This document shows, piece by piece, positions 11,140 to 19,652 of a stretch of 44,425 nt of DNA. The translations under genes and the position numbers were made by a program. Source of the stretch: Robertmurraya siralis. GTDB lineage: Bacteria > Bacillota > Bacilli > Bacillales > Cytobacillaceae. The stretch is taken from contig NZ_SWLZ01000032.1 of assembly GCF_005502275.1 (NCBI RefSeq), positions 1-44,425 of the forward strand, written 5' to 3'. Position 1 is the stretch's first letter. Each line of letters starts with the position of its first letter. The notes below the pieces were generated by a model. That model saw nothing but the letters and a program-made list of their open reading frames with translations. It did not search any database and had not been told where the DNA came from.

Positions 11140-12157
11140 GTTTTATCACCTCTACTCCAACCTGCTGGGACGTAATAAAATCAATTGCTTTTGAAGTTTC
11201 TGAAGCCTCTCCGTCAATATGGATAAACAATGTACCATATGAGCCGTTTTGCGTTTGAGAAATCTTGCCTTGCAAAATATTAACGGTCACTTCGAAATTA
11301 CGAATAAGATTTGTAATTAATGGCTGTTCTGCAGACTCACCAACAAACCCTAATTGGATCACCGTACCTTGAGGGTAACGTTCAAGTAAATGCTCAATCG
11401 TTTCTTTCGTTTCTTCTGGCTCTGTCACCTGCGAAACAAACCGCTTCGTAATTTTCTGCTGCGGGTTTTTGAATACTTCTAACACCTTCCCGGTCTCAAC
11501 CACTTTCCCATCTTCCATAACAGCAACCCGATGACAAATCTTGCGAATCACATGCATTTCATGAGTAATGAGAACAATCGTTAAACCTAGACGTTTATTA
11601 ATATCGACCAAGAGCTCTAAAATGGAATCTGTTGTTTGTGGATCGAGTGCAGAAGTCGCTTCGTCACAAAGCAGCACTTTAGGATTGTTCGCCAATGCAC
11701 GTGCAATTCCCACCCTTTGCTTTTGACCACCACTTAGCTGTGAGGGATAAGCATCCTCTCGACCTTCAAGACCAACAAGCTTAATCAATTCATCCACTCT
11801 TTTAAGTCTGATATTCTTTGGAATACCGGCAATTTCCAATGGGAAAGCAATATTCTCGCGAACTGTTCTAGACCAAAGTAAATTAAAATGCTGGAAAATC
11901 ATGCTGATTTCTTGGCGAGCCTTGCGCAGTTCTTGACCTTTAATTTGCGACACTTGTTTATCAGCAACAGTGACAGAGCCCGCCGTTGGAATTTCCAAAC
12001 CGTTAAGCATTCTTATCAGTGTACTTTTTCCCGCACCGCTATAACCAATTACGCCAAAAATTTCACCTGCATTTATTTCCATGCTGACATCATCGACAGC
12101 TACAACTTTTCCTTTGAGAGAAGAGTACACTTTTTTCACATTTTGTATGGAAATCAA
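11129..12157 (-). CDS. metN: Methionine ABC transporter ATPase MetN
   Basis: A 342-aa ATPase. Walker A is GYSGAGKST (residues 38-46), the signature LSGGQKQRVGIARAL and Walker B VLLCDEATSALDP. The C-terminal approximately 75 residues form the NIL-type regulatory domain (VIQLGFVGESAEQPLI), which senses methionine in this family. The start is TTG at 12155-12157, preceded by AGTAGGTGA. A SAM-I riboswitch and terminator precede it, so import is shut off when SAM is plentiful. Confidence 0.95.
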   Translation of the reverse strand: MISIQNVKKVYSSLKGKVVAVDDVSMEINAGEIFGVIGYSGAGKSTLIRMLNGLEIPTAGSVTVADKQVSQIKGQELRKARQEISMIFQHFNLLWSRTVRENIAFPLEIAGIPKNIRLKRVDELIKLVGLEGREDAYPSQLSGGQKQRVGIARALANNPKVLLCDEATSALDPQTTDSILELLVDINKRLGLTIVLITHEMHVIRKICHRVAVMEDGKVVETGKVLEVFKNPQQKITKRFVSQVTEPEETKETIEHLLERYPQGTVIQLGFVGESAEQPLITNLIRNFEVTVNILQGKISQTQNGSYGTLFIHIDGEASETSKAIDFITSQQVGVEVIKHDK

Positions 12158-12315
12158 ATATTATTCACCTACTTTTAAATCCTATTATTCTTATGAGATA
12201 ACCAAGTTTTATAAACACTGGCAACTATGCCATTCATAGCTTTAGCTCACAAGCGTTTTTCATTCATAAGAACATGCTGTTCCAACATAGAAATAATTTT
12301 CGTCTCCAAACTACA

Positions 12316-12350
12316 TAAAAATGCCTTCCTGCAGACAAGCAGAAAGGCAT
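12316..12350 (-). terminator. Riboswitch expression-platform terminator (metN leader)
   Basis: Minus strand ATGCCTTTCTGC (12350-12339) pairs with GCAGGAAGGCAT (12332-12321), followed by TTTTTATG. It sits 20 bases after the SAM aptamer, as expected for SAM-induced attenuation. Confidence 0.9.
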
Positions 12351-12369
12351 GCGTTATAAAATGTCCTTT

Positions 12370-12473
12370 CTCTCATCTATCAAAGCAATGCTTTGTGTGA
12401 ATTGGCACCATTTCAATCACTTGACGGTTGCCGGGCTTCATCGGGCACATCCCTCCACCTCTCTTGATAAGAG
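12370..12473 (-). ncRNA. SAM-I (S-box) riboswitch aptamer controlling metNPQ
   Basis: Minus-strand hallmarks in order: CTCTTATCAAGAGAGGTGGA, GGGATGTGCCCGATGAAGCC, CGGCAACC, GGTGCCAATTC and GATGAGAG. The P1 strands are CTCTTATC (12473-12466) and GATGAGAG (12377-12370). SAM binding stabilises P1 and lets the downstream terminator form. Confidence 0.96.
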
Positions 12474-12507
12474 CACACTATTAAATTCCATGTTGAATAT
12501 GGGTGTT

Positions 12508-12536
12508 ATCATAACATGTAATAACGAACATGTCAA
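12508..12536 (-). promoter_or_regulatory. Sigma-A promoter of the metNPQ leader
   Basis: Minus strand TTGACA (12536-12531), 17-base spacer, TATGAT (12513-12508). It lies about 35 bases before the aptamer. Confidence 0.85.
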
Positions 12537-12603
12537 TGAAAATATTAAACACTCGAATGGATTCCCCAATCCTCTAAGAAGTGTTAACAGTTAAGTCAAT
12601 TGA

Positions 12604-12960
12604 TTATTTGAAAGCCTTTGGTCTCTTTTCGATATAGTTTGGAATTGCTAGACGAAATAAAGATTCTAATAATAAAGCGGTTCTCAAACTCCCCTGCCAA
12701 TCTACTTCTTGGGCTGCAATTGCTTTTCTCAATTTCAAATTTCCCGTTATAATTGCTTCCATAACTTGTTTTTTACCCATTATAAAAACGTTAGCGGCAT
12801 TCCTTTCGTCCTCATAAATCCGCAGCACTCCATCTTCAATTTGTAAAATCGCTTGTTCTTCATCAGCAATCAATTGAACAGATATTGTTTTATGTAATAA
12901 AGGGGTTAAGTGACTTCTTTCATTTACTTCATCAACCAATATACGAAGCAATTCCAGCAA
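12604..12960 (-). CDS. yusD: SCP2-like sterol-binding-fold protein (YusD-like)
   Basis: A 118-aa cytosolic protein. The alternating hydrophobic pattern ILQIEDGVLRIYEDE and the helix GKKQVMEAIITGNLKLRKAI fit the SCP2 fold (hydrophobic-ligand binding). In B. subtilis a homologous gene (yusD) sits between metN and yusE, and the same relative place is kept here. The start is TTG at 12958-12960, with AGGAGG eight bases upstream. Function is unknown; lipid or acyl-CoA binding is only suggested by the fold. Confidence 0.7.
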   Translation of the reverse strand: MLELLRILVDEVNERSHLTPLLHKTISVQLIADEEQAILQIEDGVLRIYEDERNAANVFIMGKKQVMEAIITGNLKLRKAIAAQEVDWQGSLRTALLLESLFRLAIPNYIEKRPKAFK

Positions 12961-13141
12961 TGGTAGCCCTCCTATATGAAAATAATTTCATTTCTTTTAC
13001 TTGAACTATTTCGATTCAAGAAGAAAAACCCCTTTAAAATTGATTCGACAAATACCAGCATACACCTCACATCAATCAATTTAAGTGACTGTACTGAAAA
13101 TACAACGTTTTTATGTAAAAATTTCCCGAGAAATATGTTGG

Positions 13142-14410
13142 TTATTGTGATTGAGCCGATTTTGCTGTCGAAGCACCAGCTGGACGATTTATGCTTTTAA
13201 AGACAGTAAGGAAATAAATAGAGCCAATTAAATAAAGAGACGCTGTGATCGTAAAGACTATTGCATACCCCCAATACGCTCCATACATGATCACAATTCC
13301 AGTTGAGACGGGTCCCATCACGGCCCACCCAAGATTGAAAACCATTTGATTTATCGAATTCGCTAAGCCTTTTACAGAATCATTAACCTTCGACATCATC
13401 AGCGACGTTTGAATCGGATTTCCCGCATTCATCAACGCCTGCCGAAACAGAAAACCAATTGCTGCTAATGTTAAATTTTCAGTGTATGCTGTAAGTAAAA
13501 GAAAAGGTAAAGATGATAATTGAAGAATAACAACTGCTTTTACCTCTCCAAACTTTTTAACCATCAGTGGTCCTATGATCATCGCGACTGCTGTAGCAGC
13601 TTGGCCTAATGAAATAATTATCCCGATGATTGAGTTTGAAGCCATAAATCTATCTGCAAAATACAAGTTCAAATAAGGGATAACAAGCCCTGCTCCAATT
13701 CCTATAATTAATTGTGCTATCGCGAATAGGAGGATGATTTTGAACCCTTCTCGTTGCTGCTGTATTTTCTCCTTTAATGGCAGCTTTTTCTCTTTTTTGA
13801 CCACTCGATTCTCTTGAAATTTCAATATTGGGATAAATGAAGAGAAATAAAATAGACCTGCAATAATTAACGTTACTCTTATACTCATAAGCGGTGAAAG
13901 AAACAGTGAAAAGACATCAGTAAAGATTCCACCAAACAGGTTTCCAATCACACTCGCACCTGTCATAACGGCTGAATAAATACTGAAAAGATGGACTCGT
14001 TGAAAGGACTTTGAATTTTCAGCAAGCCAAGGTATGGATGAAACCTGAATAAAAGCCATCGTTAACCCTGTAATGAACGCTAATATAAGTAAAAGTGTTT
14101 GAGCTTCAAAAACACCCCTTAAAACAAAAACAATTCCTGTTAAAATACTGCCCATTAGCATCACTTTTTTTCGACCAAAACGATCACTTATCATTCCTGC
14201 CGGCACAAGAATCAATGCAGTTGCTAACGATGTCAGGGAAATAACTTGACCATTTACCTGTTCAGCATAACCAAGCTCCCTAATATAAAAATTGTAAATA
14301 ACCATGAAGATTCCAAACCCAATTTGAGCAAAAACATTCGCTAAAATAGAAAGTTTAATATTTTGATTGTAGCTTTTAATTTGTGAAGACCATTCCTGAA
14401 AAAAAGGCAT
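13142..14410 (-). CDS. MFS transporter, 12-TM, substrate unknown
   Basis: A 422-aa membrane protein with the major-facilitator layout of two six-helix halves. Motif A is visible as GMISDRFGRKKVMLMGS between helices 2 and 3. The central loop (residues 205-225) is Lys/Glu-rich (VVKKEKKLPLKEKIQQQ). ATG start at 14408-14410 with AAAGGAG upstream. It is separated from yusE by a terminator and lacks an obvious terminator of its own before yusD. Substrate (drug, sugar or nucleoside) cannot be told. It is an addition relative to the B. subtilis order. Confidence 0.85.
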   Translation of the reverse strand: MPFFQEWSSQIKSYNQNIKLSILANVFAQIGFGIFMVIYNFYIRELGYAEQVNGQVISLTSLATALILVPAGMISDRFGRKKVMLMGSILTGIVFVLRGVFEAQTLLLILAFITGLTMAFIQVSSIPWLAENSKSFQRVHLFSIYSAVMTGASVIGNLFGGIFTDVFSLFLSPLMSIRVTLIIAGLFYFSSFIPILKFQENRVVKKEKKLPLKEKIQQQREGFKIILLFAIAQLIIGIGAGLVIPYLNLYFADRFMASNSIIGIIISLGQAATAVAMIIGPLMVKKFGEVKAVVILQLSSLPFLLLTAYTENLTLAAIGFLFRQALMNAGNPIQTSLMMSKVNDSVKGLANSINQMVFNLGWAVMGPVSTGIVIMYGAYWGYAIVFTITASLYLIGSIYFLTVFKSINRPAGASTAKSAQSQ

Positions 14411-14489
14411 GTGATGGTTCTCCTTTGTTTATTTCGCATTCCTAAATATCATAATCCCAGAACAATTAAAAGTAAACAAAAAATTGCAA

Positions 14490-14541
14490 AATTAAAAAAC
14501 AGTGTGTCAAAAGGGAGCCAACTTTTCGTCACACTGTTTTT
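14490..14541 (-). terminator. Terminator of yusE
   Basis: Minus strand AAAAACAGTGTG (14541-14530) pairs with CACACTGTTTTT (14507-14496), followed by a T run. An inner stem around AAAAGT/CTTTT is also possible. It begins 13 bases after the yusE stop. Confidence 0.8.
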
Positions 14542-14553
14542 AAGCCACTGACT

Positions 14554-14862
14554 TTAAACCGTTTCTTTAATTATTTCATATAAATAAGGGACTGAATGAA
14601 AAGCATAAACCTTCTTCATAATGTGCGACCCATTAAAGAGCAATAAGCATGGTACACTTTCAATTTCCCACTCTAAAGCGAAATTTGGAATATAATTCAA
14701 ATCACATTTTCCCCAAGTTTCATTTGGAAATAGTTTCTCCACGATTTCAAGCATTTTTCCTGCCACCTGACAGGTACCACATAGAGGTGTATATAAATAA
14801 AGGAAAAAAACGTCCTCTTGTTCCATTAAATTGAGTATATCTTGTGCGCTCAAGTCTTTCAT
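14554..14862 (-). CDS. yusE: Thioredoxin-like protein (YusE-like)
   Basis: A 102-aa thioredoxin-fold protein. The redox motif is Cys28-Gly-Thr-Cys31 in TPLCGTCQVAGKM, and the cis-proline follows in EIESVPCLLLFNG. A CGTC motif differs from the CGPC of housekeeping thioredoxins. In B. subtilis the yusE homologue lies beside yusD and yusF, matching this neighbourhood. ATG at 14860-14862 with GAGGGAG upstream. A cytosolic thiol-disulfide role is likely but the partner is unknown. Confidence 0.85.
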   Translation of the reverse strand: MKDLSAQDILNLMEQEDVFFLYLYTPLCGTCQVAGKMLEIVEKLFPNETWGKCDLNYIPNFALEWEIESVPCLLLFNGSHIMKKVYAFHSVPYLYEIIKETV

Positions 14863-14931
14863 ATTTCGCTTGCTCCCTCACATGTTTAGTTGCCCTAATA
14901 AAATATAATCATTCCTATTTATATAATAACA

Positions 14932-14972
14932 CGAGAAGAGACTCTTCTCGAAAGTTGTAATAGAAGAGCCTC
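14932..14972. repeat. Nested inverted repeats between yusE and the symporter gene
   Basis: CGAGAAGAG (14932-14940) and CTCTTCTCG (14942-14950) form a perfect 9-bp palindrome with one central base. A second pairing joins GAGACTCTTCT (14938-14948) to AGAAGAGCCTC (14962-14972). The two pairings exclude each other. It may be the symporter terminator, but no T run follows on the minus strand. Confidence 0.45.
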
Positions 14973-15051
14973 AAAGGAAACTTAATCTCCACACCTTATC
15001 CTAAAGTAGGATCATGATTGTGTAAGAAGATTGAGTTTGTTTATTTAATTT

Positions 15052-16290
15052 CTACACATTAGGGTCTAAATGCTTCTTTTCTGTTTCTGCAATATATACT
15101 GCGCACGCTGCATCGCCTGTTATATTGACAGCTGTACGTGTCATATCTAACAAGCGATCAATGCCGATAATAAGGGCAATACCTTCTGCAGGTAATCCAA
15201 CAGAGCTTAGGACCATAGCAAGCATGATGAGACCGACACCAGGCACACCTGCAGTTCCAACACTTGCTAGAACTGCTGTCAAAATAACTGTAATAATTTG
15301 CACAACGGTTAGTTCTACCCCATATACCTGTGCAATAAATATGGTGGCAACCCCTTGCATGATGGCTGTTCCATCCATATTGATTGTCGCTCCTAACGGT
15401 TGAACAAAGCTGCTAATTGATTCAGGAACTTTTAGGTTTTTTTGAGCAGTTTCCATTGAAACAGGCAATGTAGCATTACTGCTTGATGTACTGAAGCCTA
15501 CCGTCATTGCGGGGAAAAAGCCTGTAAAAAATTGAACAGGGTTGCGTTTTGCTAAAAATAGCACGGTTCCCCCGTAAGTTAAAATGGAATGAAGCAAGAG
15601 CGCACCTAGTACAACGACAAAATATAACCCCATTGCTTTAAATGCCGCAAAGCCCTGGCTCCCAATCGCTGATGCAATCAACCCGAAAGTACCGTACGGA
15701 GCTGTTTTCATAACAAGATTAACAAGATACATCATGATCTCATTTCCTTGTTCCATTAGATTTAAAACGCCTCTCGTTTTATCCCCTAGAACAGTGAGCG
15801 CAAATCCTATGAATACTGAAAAGACGATAATTTGAAGCATATCTCCTTCAGCCATTGCCAATACAGGATTCGTAGGGATCATATTTAATAGAGTATCGAT
15901 AAATGGTGGTGCCTCAGCATCTACAAACTGTTGACCTTCACTTTCTGTAATAGAAAGATCAAAACCTCCGCCAGCCCCAGGTTGAACAACAAGCGCTAGC
16001 ATGATCCCAATTGTTAACGCAATCGCAGTCGTTAAAAGAAAGTAACTTATTGTTTTTAAGCCTATTCTTCCAAGTTTTTTTGGATCTCCTAACCCTGCTA
16101 CTCCCAGGACAATTGAGAAAAAAACAATTGGTACAACAAGCATTTTAATCAAATTAATGAAGATCGTTCCTAACGGTCCAAATAAATAAGTATCGGTATA
16201 CTGGAATATTTCCTGACCCAAAAAATTTACTACTAATCCAACAATAGCTCCTAAACCCAAGCCAATTAAAATTTTTTTAGTTTGAGACAT
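15052..16290 (-). CDS. Na+/H+-dicarboxylate or glutamate symporter (SDF/DAACS family)
   Basis: A 412-aa membrane protein of the GltP/DctA family. It has the serine-rich hairpin GFSTSSSNATLPVS, the NMDGTAIMQG motif and the substrate-binding helix DRLLDMTRTAVNITGDAAC. Eight transmembrane segments and two re-entrant loops are expected for the family. ATG start at 16288-16290 with AAGGAGG upstream. A c-di-AMP riboswitch with a terminator precedes it, so expression should fall when c-di-AMP is high. Substrate (glutamate, aspartate or C4-dicarboxylate) cannot be set from sequence alone. Confidence 0.93.
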   Translation of the reverse strand: MSQTKKILIGLGLGAIVGLVVNFLGQEIFQYTDTYLFGPLGTIFINLIKMLVVPIVFFSIVLGVAGLGDPKKLGRIGLKTISYFLLTTAIALTIGIMLALVVQPGAGGGFDLSITESEGQQFVDAEAPPFIDTLLNMIPTNPVLAMAEGDMLQIIVFSVFIGFALTVLGDKTRGVLNLMEQGNEIMMYLVNLVMKTAPYGTFGLIASAIGSQGFAAFKAMGLYFVVVLGALLLHSILTYGGTVLFLAKRNPVQFFTGFFPAMTVGFSTSSSNATLPVSMETAQKNLKVPESISSFVQPLGATINMDGTAIMQGVATIFIAQVYGVELTVVQIITVILTAVLASVGTAGVPGVGLIMLAMVLSSVGLPAEGIALIIGIDRLLDMTRTAVNITGDAACAVYIAETEKKHLDPNV

Positions 16291-16440
16291 AAATGACCTC
16301 CTTGAAGTAAGTTTTCTTGAACCAATCTCATTTTCCGCTTCTACGAATATATAAGTGCTATTCGTTTCATATAAAATTGATTCGAGTGTTAAAAGAAAAA
16401 TTGATGCTGAAGGATATTAATGGAAGTTTTGCATTTGGAG

Positions 16441-16474
16441 AAAATAAAAATCACGAAAGGGGATGATTCGTGAT
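16441..16474 (-). terminator. Expression-platform terminator after the c-di-AMP aptamer
   Basis: Minus strand ATCACGAA (16474-16467) and TTCGTGAT (16457-16450) form a stem, followed by TTTTTATTTT. It sits between the aptamer and the symporter start. Confidence 0.85.
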
Positions 16475-16489
16475 CAAGAGCTCATCAAT

Positions 16490-16630
16490 TCTCTCTCCTA
16501 ATGCTTACGGGGTTAGCTGTCGGATTCGGATGAAGAGTAATACCCTACCTTAACTAAAAAGGATTCACCCCAAGTGCAATCTGCACAAATTGGTTCCCCC
16601 GCTTTCCTTTATGGAAACTCAGCCAAAACT
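16490..16630 (-). ncRNA. c-di-AMP riboswitch (ydaO/yuaA type)
   Basis: Minus-strand signatures in order: AAGCGGGGGAACCA, TTGGGGTGAATCC, GGTAGGGTA with ACTC, CCGAATCCGACAGCTAAC, CCCGTAAGC. These are the conserved blocks of the ydaO motif, which binds two c-di-AMP molecules. A GTGTTCTT/AAGAACAC stem (16634-16672) lies just upstream. A terminator follows, consistent with an OFF switch. Confidence 0.92.
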
Positions 16631-16678
16631 AGTGTGTTCTTATTACGTACTCGTCTTTTCTAACAAGAACACTTAATT

Positions 16679-16708
16679 ATTTTAATATAGCAAATTCAGT
16701 TTTGTAAA
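16679..16708 (-). promoter_or_regulatory. Possible promoter of the symporter leader
   Basis: Minus strand TTTACA (16708-16703), 18-base spacer, TAAAAT (16684-16679). The surrounding DNA is very A+T-rich, so other pairings are possible. Confidence 0.4.
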
Positions 16709-16908
16709 TATATTTATATCAGGGTAATAATATCCAACTTGAATTTTAATAGAGTATACATAATCATTTGCAAGTAGGATAAGCTTAAAAACTTCACGGT
16801 GATTTTTAGTAAATCTTTATCGAAATACTTTCAATAAAAAAATTATTAAGTAAAATACATCTGTTCCTCTTTTATTTTTTGTTTTTTTAAAATTTTCACT
16901 CAATAACA

Positions 16909-16967
16909 TTTACAAAACCTTTACAAATCATTAATGTTCAATTTACAAAGTATCGATATTCTTTACA
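16909..16967 (+). promoter_or_regulatory. PhoP-box array upstream of pstS
   Basis: TTTACA at 16909, 16920 and 16942, plus a degenerate TTAATG at 16931, are spaced exactly 11 bp apart. This matches tandem PhoP recognition (TTAACA-like hexamers every 11 bp). One more TTTACA is at 16962, out of phase. It implies induction of pst by phosphate limitation through PhoPR. Confidence 0.88.
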
Positions 16968-17021
16968 TTGGGGCAAAATAAAGGCAACTGAAAACAGATA
17001 ACATTTTTTGGGGGTATAAGA

Positions 17022-17855
17022 TTGGGATACAAAATAAAAATGGCAATGTTGATGCTCTGCTTAACCTTACTATTATCTGCATGCGGGGTAAAAAAAGAAG
17101 AAAAAAAGGGTGCCTCTGCGCACCATTCACATACATTAGCGATTTCAGGTTCTACCTCGGTCGGTCCGTTAGCTGAGAAATTAGCTGAAAAATATGAGGA
17201 AATAGATAATATTAAGATAGAAATAAATCAAATTGGTTCATCGGCTGGTATTACAAATGCCATAAATGATGTCTCAGAGATTGGTATGTCATCTCGTGAA
17301 TTGAAGGAAGAGGAGAAAGCACGTTTACAAGAAACCATTATCGCTTATGATGGGATAGTTGTAGTCACCCATCCAAGTAACAAAGTGAAGGATTTGACAA
17401 TGGAACAAATAAAAGACATTTTTACCGGGAAAATTACCAATTGGAAGGATCTTGGTGGAGATGACTTGGAGATTGTCGTCGTCTCCCGTGAGGATGGATC
17501 AGGCTCCCGTGATGCTTTTCAAGAAATTGTTGGCTATTCTTCAGGAGAATTAATCAGAAATGCTATAGTGGCAAGCGGAAATGGGAATATTAAAACGACG
17601 GTTGCTACCAATAAGCACGCTGTTGGATTTATCTCATTCGAGTATATAGATGAATCTGTATCTACAGTGAATGTCAATGGAGTGGAGGCAACTGCAGAAA
17701 ATGTCCTTGCTCAAAAATATAGCTTAGCTCGTCCATTCCTATTTGTCCATAAAGAAGAAAGCCTTACAGAAGAAGGTCAGAGATTTATTGATTATATATT
17801 AAGTCCAGAAGGACAAGCGATTGCTGCGGAAACAGGAGCGATCCCCATAAAATAA
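17022..17855 (+). CDS. pstS: Phosphate-binding lipoprotein PstS
   Basis: A 277-aa substrate-binding lipoprotein. The signal peptide ends in LLLSAC (lipidated Cys21). The phosphate-contact segment SGSTSVGPLAEKLA and the second one, SREDGSGSRDAFQE, are typical of PstS, as are DIFTGKITNWKDLGG and SPEGQAI near the end. The start is probably TTG at 17022 with TTGGGGGT eight bases before; an ATG at 17040 is the alternative. First gene of pstSCAB-phoU, directly behind PhoP boxes. Confidence 0.95.
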   Translation: MGYKIKMAMLMLCLTLLLSACGVKKEEKKGASAHHSHTLAISGSTSVGPLAEKLAEKYEEIDNIKIEINQIGSSAGITNAINDVSEIGMSSRELKEEEKARLQETIIAYDGIVVVTHPSNKVKDLTMEQIKDIFTGKITNWKDLGGDDLEIVVVSREDGSGSRDAFQEIVGYSSGELIRNAIVASGNGNIKTTVATNKHAVGFISFEYIDESVSTVNVNGVEATAENVLAQKYSLARPFLFVHKEESLTEEGQRFIDYILSPEGQAIAAETGAIPIK

Positions 17856-17896
17856 CAAATGTTCAATTTGTATAAGCAATATTGGAGGTCAAAGGG

Positions 17897-18811
17897 ATGA
17901 CAAGCCTACCGTTAAAAAAAGAAACAGAAAAGATCGGAAAGTCCAACAAAAGAAAATATAGATTAGAGAAATTCTCAGGAAATTTATTCTTGTTTTGTGC
18001 ACTTCTTTCCGTCATCAGTTTATTACTGATTATTTGCTTTGTATTTTATAAAGGTGCCCATCCATTTCTAGCAGAAGGTTATCGTTTTTTGGATTTTCTA
18101 TTAGGAAGTGACTGGGTTCCAAGCGAAGATAAATTCGGCATTCTCCCCATGATTATAGCTTCTTTATATGCAACCATAGGTGCTTTGATCATTGGTGTAC
18201 CTATCGGGTTACTTACAGCCATCTTTTTAGCTGAAATTGCACCAAAAAGTATTGCCAAAATTATCTCACCGGCCGTACAGCTTTTAGCTGGAATCCCTTC
18301 TGTTTTATATGGTGTTTTTGGACTTGCAATCATTGTTCCTTTTTTACAAAATCATTTAGGGTTAATTAAAGGCCAAAGCTTAGTTGCCGTAATCCTTGTG
18401 TTAGCGATTATGATGCTACCTACAGTTGTTACAGTTGCAGAAACATCTATACGAGCGGTACCCAAGACTTACAGAGAAGGCTCTTTAGCTTTAGGTGCTT
18501 CCCCTATTGGGACCATCTTTAAAGTTGTTGTACCAGCAGCAAAGTCTGGCATCATGACAGCAATTGTACTAGGGATGGGTAGAGCAATAGGAGAAACAAT
18601 GGCGGTTATATTAGTTGCAGGAAATAGCTTAATTATACCGACTAGTTTAACAGACAGTGTCCGCCCATTAACGACCAATATTGCTTTAGAGATGGGATAT
18701 GCTTTTGGTACGCATCAAGAGATGCTATTTGCAACAGGAATTGTTTTATTCTCATTTATTCTAATCTTAAATTTTACATTGGCTAGAATTAGCTCGAAAG
18801 GTGGAAATTGA
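17897..18811 (+). CDS. pstC: Phosphate ABC transporter permease PstC
   Basis: A 304-aa permease with about six transmembrane helices after a basic N-terminal tail. The EAA loop reads YREGSLALGASPIGTIFKVV, and LAGIPSVLYGVFGLAIIVPF is a PstC hallmark. The frame opens at TTG 17882, but GGAGG at 17884-17888 points to the ATG at 17897. The stop overlaps the start region of pstA. Confidence 0.95.
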   Translation: MTSLPLKKETEKIGKSNKRKYRLEKFSGNLFLFCALLSVISLLLIICFVFYKGAHPFLAEGYRFLDFLLGSDWVPSEDKFGILPMIIASLYATIGALIIGVPIGLLTAIFLAEIAPKSIAKIISPAVQLLAGIPSVLYGVFGLAIIVPFLQNHLGLIKGQSLVAVILVLAIMMLPTVVTVAETSIRAVPKTYREGSLALGASPIGTIFKVVVPAAKSGIMTAIVLGMGRAIGETMAVILVAGNSLIIPTSLTDSVRPLTTNIALEMGYAFGTHQEMLFATGIVLFSFILILNFTLARISSKGGN

Positions 18812-18812
18812 G

Positions 18813-19637
18813 TTGAGAAAGCTGAAGGATAACCTATTACTTACTCTGCTTTGGTTTGCAGCTTTCTTAACAGTTGCAGTACTTGTTACAATTGTCGGCT
18901 ACATCTTTTATAAAGGCATGGGATTGATTAGTTTTAATTTTATATTTGGCGACTATTCCCCATCAGGTGATGGTGGAATATGGCCAATGGTTGTCACGAC
19001 AATATACACAATCGCCATCTCCCTTATCATCGCTACACCTGTCGGAATCCTTGCTGCAGTTTACCTGCAGGAATATGCAAAACAAGGCAAATTAGTTCGA
19101 TTAATTCGGTTTGCAACAGAAAGCTTAACGGGTATTCCATCTATTATATATGGATTATTTGGCGCTGTATTTTTTGTCACTACACTGAAATTAGGTATGT
19201 CTATTATCTCTGCATCATTAACCTTAACGATTATTGTATTACCTGTAATTATTCGGACTACAGAAGAATCATTAAAGACGGTCCCTCGAACTTACCGTGA
19301 GGGCTCACTCGCGCTAGGCACTACTAAACTTCAAACATTATACAAGGTCATTTTGCCAAGTGCTATGCCCGGTATACTCTCTGGGCTCATTCTTTCGATG
19401 GGAAGAATTATCGGAGAATCCGCTGCTATCTTCTTAACAGCAGGAACCGTTGCTGCAATGCCTTCTAGCATTTTCTCATCTGCGAGAACATTGACTGTTC
19501 ACTCTTTTTTAGTGACACAAGAAGCAGGAGATATTGAGCTTGCTGCAGCAATTGGAATTGTTCTCATTGTAATCATTCTAATTCTTAATTTCTCTGCAAC
19601 ATTCATATCGAAGAAATTAAATAAGGCCGACTATTAA
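18813..19637 (+). CDS. pstA: Phosphate ABC transporter permease PstA
   Basis: A 274-aa permease partner of PstC with about six membrane segments. LTGIPSIIYGLFGAVFFV and the EAA loop YREGSLALGTTKLQTLYKV are present. AAAGGTGG ending at 18804 favours the TTG at 18813, two bases after the pstC stop; a GTG at 18801 would overlap pstC. Which start is used cannot be proved here. Confidence 0.94.
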   Translation: MRKLKDNLLLTLLWFAAFLTVAVLVTIVGYIFYKGMGLISFNFIFGDYSPSGDGGIWPMVVTTIYTIAISLIIATPVGILAAVYLQEYAKQGKLVRLIRFATESLTGIPSIIYGLFGAVFFVTTLKLGMSIISASLTLTIIVLPVIIRTTEESLKTVPRTYREGSLALGTTKLQTLYKVILPSAMPGILSGLILSMGRIIGESAAIFLTAGTVAAMPSSIFSSARTLTVHSFLVTQEAGDIELAAAIGIVLIVIILILNFSATFISKKLNKADY

Positions 19638-19652
19638 AAAGAGGTGAGGTAC

